A stretch of DNA of 64,000 nt from NCBI RefSeq assembly GCF_021555175.1, contig NZ_JAKGRW010000012.1:186001-250000 (forward strand). Reading direction: 5' to 3'. Positions 57,843 through 64,000 of the stretch are shown here, in pieces. The number at the start of each line of letters is the position of its first letter. Positions within the stretch are counted from its first letter, which is position 1. The DNA comes from Nocardioides alcanivorans (GTDB lineage Bacteria; Actinomycetota; Actinomycetes; Propionibacteriales; Nocardioidaceae). The notes below the pieces were generated by a model. It worked only from the letters and a program-made list of their open reading frames with translations, did no database searches and was not told the origin of the DNA. Position numbers and translations under genes: made by a program.

Positions 57843-58726
57843 TCAGGAACCCGGCTCGGGGCGAGTCGCGTGCCCACCGAACTGGGCACGCATCGCGGCA
57901 ATCGCCTTCATGGCGGGGGAGTCGTCCTGACGGGAGACGAAGCGGGCGAAGAGCGCCGCGGTGATCGCCGGGACGGGTACGGCGTTGTCGATCGCGGCCT
58001 CGACGGTCCACCTGCCCTCACCCGAGTCGTCGGCGTAGCCGGCGATGCTTGCCAGACCGGGATCCTGCTCCAGGGCGTCGGTGAAGAGATCGAGCAACCA
58101 GGACCGGATGACGGTGCCCTCGCGCCAGGAGTCGAAGACCTCGGTGACGTTGTCGACGAGGTCGACCTTCTCGAGCAGCTCCCAGCCCTCGGCGTAGGCC
58201 TGCATCAGCGCGTATTCGATGCCGTTGTGGACCATCTTGGAGAAGTGCCCGGCCCCGACCTTGCCCGCATGCACGGCGCCGCGTTCACCTTCTGGCTTGA
58301 GCGCGTCGAAGACCGGTTGGGCGTGGGCGACATGGGCCGAGTCGCCGCCGTACATCAGTGCGTAACCGTTGTCGAGGCCCCACACACCGCCGGAGACGCC
58401 GCAGTCGACGAAGCCGATGCCGTGCTCGGCCAGCAGCTCGGCATGGCGGATGTCGTCGGTCCACCGTGAGTTGCCGCCGTCGACCACCAGGTCACCCGGG
58501 TCGAGGAGGTCGCCGAGCGCGATGACCGTGTCGTGGGTGGGGAGCCGGCCGGCACCATCAGCCAGAGCAGACGGGGCGTGGGCACGGCCGCCACCAGGGC
58601 CTCCAGGCTCGCGACGTCGCTCACCTCGGGGGAGCGGTCGAAGCCCGTCACCGTGAGTCCGGCGCGACGCAGCCGTTCGCGCATGTTGCCGCCCATCTTG
58701 CCCAGTCCGATCAGGCCGATGTGCAT
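57843..58726 (-). CDS. gnd: 6-phosphogluconate dehydrogenase, decarboxylating (one frameshift)
   Basis: The protein has the NAD(P) Rossmann start [20 protein letters not shown], the substrate motif [40 protein letters not shown], and catalytic lysine region [20 protein letters not shown]. It makes ribulose-5-phosphate, CO2 and NAD(P)H. The 294-residue length is the short bacterial form. The frame is restored by one base near 58545-58546 ([16 protein letters not shown]). The dnaN-gnd-recF order is common in Actinobacteria. Confidence 0.93.
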
Positions 58727-58752
58727 GGCAGTCTCCCGGTGGGGTCGAGCGG

Positions 58753-59895
58753 TCAGGACAGCAGGCGGCGCGGCATCAACAGGTAGCGGAACCCGGCAGC
58801 GGTGGTGTCGCCCTCCGTGGCGATGCCGCGCATCACCACGGGCTTCGAGGCCTGGGTGAAGGCAAGCTCGACGACCGGTTCCTCGATGGCGCCCAGGCCG
58901 TCGAGGAGGAAGGTCGGGTTGAAGCCGGTCGTGATGTCGTCGCCGTTGATGTTGGCCTCGATCGACTCGCTGGCCTGCGCCTCGTCGCCGGAACCCGCGT
59001 CAAGGGTCAACACGCCGTCGGAGAAGGCGAGCTGGACCGCGGTGTTGCGGTCGGCGACCAGGGAGACACGCTTGACCGTGCTGATGAGCGATTCGCGGTC
59101 GACGGTCGCCGTGGTCGCGTGCTCGGCGGGGAAGAGACTGCGGACCTTGGGGAACTCGCCGTCCAGCAACCGGGTCGTCGTACGCCGGGTGCCACCGGGA
59201 GCGATGCCCTCGAAGCCGATGATGCCGTCGCCGGAGCCGCTGGCCGAGAGCGCGATGGTGATCTCGCTTCCGGACGTCATCGATTTGGCGGTGTCGGCCA
59301 GGACCTTGGCCGGCACCAGCGCGGCGACGGTCTCGTCGGGGGTGCGGGGGTTCCACGGGATCTCGCGCAGCGAGAGGCGGAAACGGTCGGTGGCGAGCAG
59401 GGCGATCGAGGAACCCTCGATCTCGATGCGGACACCGGTGAGCACCGGAAGCATGTCGTCGCGGCCGGCGGCGGTGACGGCCTGGCCGACCGCGCGGGAG
59501 AAGACGTCACTGGAGACGGTGCCGGTGGCCGACGGCATGTCGGGCAGCGCGGGGTATTCGTCGACCGGCATCTTCTGGAGGCTGAAGCGTGCCGACCCGC
59601 AGGTGAGCGAGATGCGCGTGTCTTCGTCAGAGATCTCAACGGGCTTGTTGGGCAGGCTGCGACAGATGTCGGCGAGCAGGCGGCCGGAGACCAGCACCTT
59701 GCCCTCGTCGGAGACCTCTGCCGAGAGCTCCGCGCGAGCGGAGGTCTCGTAGTCGAAGGTGGAGAGCACGAGCCCGGAGTCGCTGGCCTCGATCAGGAGT
59801 CCGGCCAGGACAGGGGCGCTAGGACGAACCGGCAGGCTGCGGGCAGCCCAGGCAACGGCATCGGTGAGCACGTCTCGCTCGACGCGGAACTTCAC
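58753..59895 (-). CDS. dnaN: DNA polymerase III beta sliding clamp
   Basis: The intact 380-residue clamp has three similar domains. It starts MKFRVERDVLTDAVAWAARS and contains KPVEISDEDTRISLTCGSAR, ALLATDRFRLSLREIPWNPR and a C-terminal VVMRGIATEGDTTAAGFRYL then LMPRRL. The dimeric ring tethers polymerase to DNA. It lies 733 bases downstream of dnaA on the same strand, the usual origin arrangement in high-GC Gram-positives. Confidence 0.97.
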   Translation of the reverse strand: MKFRVERDVLTDAVAWAARSLPVRPSAPVLAGLLIEASDSGLVLSTFDYETSARAELSAEVSDEGKVLVSGRLLADICRSLPNKPVEISDEDTRISLTCGSARFSLQKMPVDEYPALPDMPSATGTVSSDVFSRAVGQAVTAAGRDDMLPVLTGVRIEIEGSSIALLATDRFRLSLREIPWNPRTPDETVAALVPAKVLADTAKSMTSGSEITIALSASGSGDGIIGFEGIAPGGTRRTTTRLLDGEFPKVRSLFPAEHATTATVDRESLISTVKRVSLVADRNTAVQLAFSDGVLTLDAGSGDEAQASESIEANINGDDITTGFNPTFLLDGLGAIEEPVVELAFTQASKPVVMRGIATEGDTTAAGFRYLLMPRRLLS

Positions 59896-60628
59896 GTAAC
59901 TCTTCCTCCATGCGCGCAGTGACCGGCGGTCGGGAATGACACGTCCGGACCCAGCATCCTGCCATGCACCAAACCTTCCGGGGAGGCCCGGGTGAGATCA
60001 GTTGCTTGTCATTCGCCTCGGAGCCTGGGGGATCGGGGCGGTCGTCCACAGGCAGCAGGCCGGACCAAGCGTTTGTGGGCATCGGGAGCATCAATTGAGT
60101 TCATCGTTGTCATAGGAGCTGTGGAAGCTGTGGACAACTCTCGTTCGTGCTGGTCGTGCTGGAAATTGCTGTGCACAGGGGGTGTGCACTCGGATGTGGT
60201 GTCACCAGGTTGGGGTGTGCAGACCACGGTCTCCGAATCACAACTTCGCAGCGATCCCACAACTCACTCATTTGTAATTCGGACCCGAGGAGCTGGCTTC
60301 TCCACAGAGGAACTTGTGGTTTTGGAGCCCTCTCCTGGTCGCGAAGGGTCGGCTCTCCTGGTCTCGACAAGCTCGACCAACGGACTGTCGTCGGGCGAGC
60401 CGGACTGTCGTTGCTCGAGCCTGGACTCCCGTTGGTCGAGCGGACTCCCGTTGGTCGAGCGGACTCCCGTTGGTCGAGCGGACTCCCGTTGGTCGAGCTT
60501 GTCGAGACCACCCCGAGCGCGTTGCTCGAGCGGGCCGCCGCTGGTCGAGCTTGTCGAGACCACGATCTGCCTAGCGCAAGTCGCCGTTGGTCGAGCTTGT
60601 CGAGACCTCCCGCCGGCGCTGAACAGCG
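59896..60628. other. dnaA-dnaN spacer: probable oriC with DnaA boxes and repeats
   Basis: This 733-base gene-free spacer holds a consensus DnaA box TGTGGACAA (60129-60137, inverted TTGTCCACA). It also holds near-matches TCGTCCACA (60052-60060) and TTCTCCACA (60298-60306), and AT-rich patches such as CATCAATTGAGTTCATCG. Its left part should also carry the dnaN promoter. The right third is occupied by the repeat array at 60360-60607. Actinobacterial origins usually lie here. Confidence 0.65.
60360..60607. repeat. dense GGTCGAGC repeat array in the origin spacer
   Basis: About ten full or partial copies of the GTTGGTCGAGCTTGTCGAGACC family occur here, more than at any other site in the window. 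They include a 19-bp tandem array (unit GACTCCCGTTGGTCGAGCG) with four copies at 60424-60499, the last ending GAGCTT. Confidence 0.88.
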
Positions 60629-62053
60629 TCAGTTCTGGCGTGCCTGCATCTTGATGCGGTTCGTCAGCTCGGTGACCTGGTTGTAGACCGAACGCCGTTC
60701 GGCGAGCAGCTGGTTGATCTTGCGCTGCGCATACATGACCGTCGTGTGGTCGCGGTTGCCGAACTGGGCGCCGATCTTGGGCAGCGAGAGGTCGGTGAGC
60801 TCGCGGCAGAGATACATGGCGATCTGGCGGCCCTGCACGAGGTGCCGGCCACGGCTGGGCCCGGTGAGCTCCTCGATCGAGACGCCGAAGTAGGCGGCGG
60901 TCTGCGCGATGATCGATGCGGCGGTGATCTCGGGCTCGCCGCCCTCGGGGATCAGATCCTTGAGGACGATCTCGGCGAGAGTCAGGTCGACGTCCTGACG
61001 GTTCAGGCTCGCGAAGGCAGTGACCCGGATCAGCGCGCCCTCGAGCTCGCGGATGTTGGTGTGGATCTTCGAGGCGATGAACTCGAGCACCTCGGGCGGC
61101 GCAGTCATCCGTTCCATCGCCGCCTTCTTGCGGAGGATCGCGATGCGCGTCTCGAGGTCGGGTGGCTGGACGTCGGTGATCAGCCCCCACTCGAACCGGC
61201 TCCGCAGGCGGTCCTCCAACGCCTCGAGCCGCTTGGGTGCGCGGTCGGAGGTGAGGACGATCTGCTTGTTGGCGTTGTGGAGCGCGTTGAAGGTGTGGAA
61301 GAACTCCTCCTGCGTCTGCGTCTTTCCCTCGAGGAACTGGATGTCGTCGATGAGGAGGACGTCGACGTCGCGGTAGCGCCGCTGGAAGGTCTCGGGGCGC
61401 TTGTCCTTGATCGCGTTGATGAACTCGTTCGTGAACTCTTCACTGGAGACGTAGCGGACCTTGATGCCGCGGAAGAGGGAACGCACGTAGTGCCCGACCG
61501 CGTGGAGCAGGTGGGTCTTGCCGAGTCCGGAGTCTCCGTAGATGAGGAGTGGGTTGTAGGCCTTGCCCGGTGATTCGGCGACGGCTACGGCTGCCGCGTG
61601 CGGGAAGCGGTTGCTCGAGCCGATGACGAAGGTCTCGAACGTGTACTTGGGGTTGAGACGAGTCTCCAAGGCAGGGGGCTGCGACCCTGAGTTCTTTGTC
61701 GACATATCAACATGTCGGTTTGTCTGCTCAGGTGCCGGCTCCGGTTCGACCTCGGGAGTGCGCGGCTCCTCCTCGACCTCGACGCCGATGCCCTCATCGA
61801 GCTGTGGGTTGACCGTCACCGCGATGCGGATCTGTTGGCCGAAGGACTCGGTGAGTGAGTCCTCGAGGCGAGTGCGTAGCCGACCTTCGAGTTGGGACCG
61901 GGTGAACTCGTTGGGGACAGCGATGATCGCGGTGTTCTCGTGGAGCGTGACCGGCTCACTGGCACGCAGCCAGGCGCGTTGGTTGGGCTGCAGGTCATCG
62001 ACCAAGGATCGCCACACCTGGTGCAGGTCGGGTTGGTCCTCTGAAGCAGCCAC
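60629..62053 (-). CDS. dnaA: chromosomal replication initiator DnaA
   Basis: The intact 474-residue protein has domain I ([20 protein letters not shown]), an acidic/proline linker (residues ~95-135), AAA+ domain with Walker [19 protein letters not shown] and Walker [14 protein letters not shown], and domain IV with the DnaA-box-binding signature [15 protein letters not shown]. It melts oriC and loads helicase. The start is the ATG at 62053, and DnaA-box-like sequences lie just upstream. Confidence 0.98.
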   Translation of the reverse strand: MAASEDQPDLHQVWRSLVDDLQPNQRAWLRASEPVTLHENTAIIAVPNEFTRSQLEGRLRTRLEDSLTESFGQQIRIAVTVNPQLDEGIGVEVEEEPRTPEVEPEPAPEQTNRHVDMSTKNSGSQPPALETRLNPKYTFETFVIGSSNRFPHAAAVAVAESPGKAYNPLLIYGDSGLGKTHLLHAVGHYVRSLFRGIKVRYVSSEEFTNEFINAIKDKRPETFQRRYRDVDVLLIDDIQFLEGKTQTQEEFFHTFNALHNANKQIVLTSDRAPKRLEALEDRLRSRFEWGLITDVQPPDLETRIAILRKKAAMERMTAPPEVLEFIASKIHTNIRELEGALIRVTAFASLNRQDVDLTLAEIVLKDLIPEGGEPEITAASIIAQTAAYFGVSIEELTGPSRGRHLVQGRQIAMYLCRELTDLSLPKIGAQFGNRDHTTVMYAQRKINQLLAERRSVYNQVTELTNRIKMQARQN

Positions 62054-62512
62054 GATGGTCCTTCCGAAATTAATTGATCCACAACTTTCTCCACAGGCTG
62101 TGCATCATTCATCCAAGTGGTGGAGATCACCTTTCTCCGGACCGCGAGCGACTGCCCAAGATCTGGCATTCTCGCAGGTCAGAGGATGAATCCCTACTCC
62201 TTCCGCCAGCGTTCTCGGCGTCGGGCGAAGGCTCCTCAACGAGGCTGTCCACAGGGTGTGGAGAGGCTGAACCTAACGCGCTGCCGCCCCTGGGATCAAC
62301 CCGTCATCCACAGGTTCGGTGCTCGTGGGTTTGACCCCCTCTTCCCGGGCCACGTACCGTTGCAAGGTCTGCGTCGGTGTCGACCGGTGCCGCATGCCCA
62401 TGAAACCCCTCAGGGGCGTCCTGGTCGGGCGGTGCCAGCCGAAGGCTGTTGCCCCAGTTCCGGGCATCGCGTGGGCATCCCTGCAGGAACCAACCAGCCG
62501 AAAGAGCAAGCC
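62054..62512. other. dnaA-rpmH divergent spacer with DnaA-box-like sites
   Basis: This spacer holds TGATCCACA (62075-62083), TTCTCCACA (62087-62095), CTGTCCACA (62245-62253) and TCATCCACA (62304-62312), each one or two mismatches from the consensus, and the AT-rich AAATTAATTGATC next to the dnaA start. It must also contain the dnaA and rpmH promoters. The boxes could serve dnaA autoregulation or be part of a bipartite origin. Confidence 0.55.
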
Positions 62513-62650
62513 GTGAGCAAGCGTACGTACCAGCCGAACAACCGCCGCCGTCACAAGGTGCACGGTTTCCGTCTTCGCATGCGCACCCGCGCCGGCCGCG
62601 CGATCCTCGCGGCTCGCCGCCGCAAGGGTCGCCAGAAGCTCGCCGTCTGA
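62513..62650 (+). CDS. rpmH: 50S ribosomal protein L34
   Basis: The 45-residue protein ([35 protein letters not shown]) is a textbook bL34. The GTG start at 62513 heads the rpmH-rnpA-yidD-yidC cluster divergent from dnaA. Confidence 0.97.
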   Translation: MSKRTYQPNNRRRHKVHGFRLRMRTRAGRAILAARRRKGRQKLAV

Positions 62651-62675
62651 GTTCACAGACGGCGCCTGCGCGGCC

Positions 62676-63011
62676 TTGCTACCCAAGCGTTCCAGGCTGC
62701 ACACCGCCCACGAATTTCGGGCGGTGACTCGTCAGGGTCGGCGAGCCGGCTCCGCGACCTTGGTCGCGCACCTGTTGGTGGATCCCGACGGCGGCCCTCG
62801 CCGTGCAGGCTTCGTGGTGAGCCGAGCGGTGGGAAACTCCGTGGTCCGCAATCGCGTGCGGCGTCGACTTCGTCATCTGGTCCGGGAGCACCTGTCGGTG
62901 CTCCCGGATTCTGGCATGCTCGTGGTCCGTGCGCTGCCAGCGTCCGCTGCTGCGACCTCTGTCCAGCTCGAGGCTGACCTCCTGAAGGCCATCGGCCGGG
63001 TCACCTCATGA
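62676..63011 (+). CDS. rnpA: ribonuclease P protein component
   Basis: The 111-residue basic protein has [20 protein letters not shown] and the RNP motif [20 protein letters not shown]. It binds the RNase P RNA for tRNA 5' processing. The start is a TTG at 62676 (LLPKRSRL), 25 bases after rpmH. Its stop overlaps yidD by 4 bases. Confidence 0.95.
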   Translation: MLPKRSRLHTAHEFRAVTRQGRRAGSATLVAHLLVDPDGGPRRAGFVVSRAVGNSVVRNRVRRRLRHLVREHLSVLPDSGMLVVRALPASAAATSVQLEADLLKAIGRVTS

Positions 63012-63268
63012 AGTACGACCCGCTCCGCTGGCTGCTCATCGGCTTCCTCCGGCTCTACCGGTTGCTCATCAGCCCGCTCTACGGCCAGGTCTGCCGCTAC
63101 CACCCCAGTTGTTCGTACTACGCCCTCGAGGCCGTCACGGTCCACGGCAGCATCCGCGGTGGTTGGCTCGCCGTACGCCGCCTGGGACGCTGTCACCCGT
63201 GGGCGGCCGGGGGTTATGACCCGGTACCCCCTTCCCGCCGTACGCCCGCCCCCTCACAAGGAGCATGA
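63008..63268 (+). CDS. yidD: membrane protein insertion efficiency factor YidD
   Basis: The 86-residue protein carries the family core [20 protein letters not shown] then SYYALEAV, and [17 protein letters not shown]. It is thought to assist YidC. ATGA overlap with rnpA; the yidC GTG follows its stop directly. Confidence 0.95.
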   Translation: MKYDPLRWLLIGFLRLYRLLISPLYGQVCRYHPSCSYYALEAVTVHGSIRGGWLAVRRLGRCHPWAAGGYDPVPPSRRTPAPSQGA

Positions 63269-64000
63269 GTGTCCTTCTTCAGTGCCATCGGCAGCTTCAT
63301 CATGCAGCCCCTCTACTACGCGGTCTCCGCCGTACTGGTCGGCTTCCACAACGTCATCGGGCTGGTCCTCGACCCGGCTTCCGGAGCTGCGTGGGCACTG
63401 TCCATCGTCGGTCTCACCATCGTGATCCGGGCGGCGCTGATTCCGCTCTTCGTGAAGCAGATCAAGGCGTCACGCAACATGCAGATGTTGCAGCCGCAGG
63501 TCAAGGAACTGCAGAAGCGCTACGGCCATGATCGGGAGAAGCTCGCCCAGGAGACGATGGCGCTCTACAAGGAGGCGGGCACCAACCCCTTCGCCTCCTG
63601 CCTGCCGATCCTCTTGCAGATGCCGATCTTCCTCTCGCTCTTCCGGCTCCTCGACCAGGCCGCGAAGAACCAGGAAGGTCGCGGCATCCTCAGCGACGAG
63701 CGGGCGACGGAGTTCGCGCACTCGGAGCTCTTCGGCGTGCAGATCTCCAAGACCTTCATCGGCGCTGACGGCGACCACGGCGTCCAGATCATGGCGCTGG
63801 TCTTCGTGCTGGCGATGCTCGTCACCACCTTCACCACCCAGCGCCAGCTGATGACGAAGAACATGCCTGCGTCGGCGATGACCGGGCCGTATGCGCAGCA
63901 GCAGAAGATCATGCTCTACGTGCTGCCGGTCGTCTTCGCTGTCGGTGGTGTCGCCTTCCCGATCGGTGTCCTCATCTACTGGACGGTCTCCAACCTGTGG
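63269..64000 (+). CDS. yidC: membrane protein insertase YidC/Oxa1 (partial, 3' end outside window)
   Basis: The 244 visible residues start VSFFSAIGSFIMQPLYYAVS at a GTG at 63269. They include the conserved Oxa1 core: LTIVIRAALIPLFVKQIKAS with the groove arginine, LYKEAGTNPFASCLPILLQM, and LMTKNMPASAMTGPYAQQQK. It inserts and folds membrane proteins with or without SecYEG. The gene continues beyond position 64000 in the GVLIYWTVSNLW helix. Confidence 0.97.
   Translation, partial: MSFFSAIGSFIMQPLYYAVSAVLVGFHNVIGLVLDPASGAAWALSIVGLTIVIRAALIPLFVKQIKASRNMQMLQPQVKELQKRYGHDREKLAQETMALYKEAGTNPFASCLPILLQMPIFLSLFRLLDQAAKNQEGRGILSDERATEFAHSELFGVQISKTFIGADGDHGVQIMALVFVLAMLVTTFTTQRQLMTKNMPASAMTGPYAQQQKIMLYVLPVVFAVGGVAFPIGVLIYWTVSNLW

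Noticed and set aside
60424..60499. Possible CRISPR array in the dnaA-dnaN spacer
   Set aside because: The units are contiguous 19-bp tandem repeats without variable spacers, and no cas genes are present in the window.

Overview
The window is high-GC actinobacterial chromosome. The gene set and the recurring GGTCGAGC(T/C)TGTCGAGACC intergenic repeat point to Propionibacteriales, most likely Nocardioidaceae (inference, not tested). It runs from a Ser/Thr-kinase and cell-wall cluster on the left to the replication-origin cluster on the right. The right-hand cluster holds gyrA, gyrB, dciA, recF, gnd, dnaN, dnaA, rpmH, rnpA, yidD and yidC.

Layout. 0-3.3 kb: first 18 codons of a biotin carboxylase (probably pyruvate carboxylase), a frameshifted LysR regulator, a dead IS982 transposase, and an integrase remnant beside tRNA-Leu(CAG). 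3.5-10.7 kb: the fhaA-fhaB-pstP-rodA-pbpA-pknB operon that couples peptidoglycan synthesis to phosphorylation. 10.9-20 kb: DUF222/HNH protein, DUF881 protein, a double-length CrgA, rhomboid protease, cyclophilin, DUF3817, SURF1, an MBL-fold hydrolase and an acetyltransferase. 20-32 kb: MarR/OhrR-type regulator with a divergent membrane protein, acyl-CoA ligase, a four-gene TPR-CHAT protease operon, a lipoprotein, an MFS exporter and a trimethylamine monooxygenase (Tmm). 32-39 kb: ECF sigma factor with a membrane-anchored partner, two flavin/riboflavin-type reductases, a secreted protein and a large sulfatase.

39.5-49.9 kb is a lower-GC accessory island. It holds a TIR-domain protein, a decayed stretch, and a restriction-modification locus: C5 methyltransferase facing an operon vsr > SNF2 ATPase > EcoRII-N-like DNA-binding protein > MORC/MutL-like GHKL ATPase > HNH nuclease. 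An intact IS3-family element sits just upstream of vsr. An IS481 remnant follows, bounded by a 15-bp direct repeat of the tRNA-Ala 3' end. 49.9-64 kb is the core origin region, with tRNA-Ala, tRNA-Ile and DnaA-box-bearing spacers on both sides of dnaA.

Quality warning. At least ten otherwise conserved genes, including gyrA, recF, gnd, pknB and dciA, are broken by single-base frame changes. Nearly all are repaired by adding one G or C to a short G/C run, so I read them as sequencing or assembly errors rather than pseudogenes. Frame-corrected spans are given below. The IS982 and IS481 copies, by contrast, show genuine decay.
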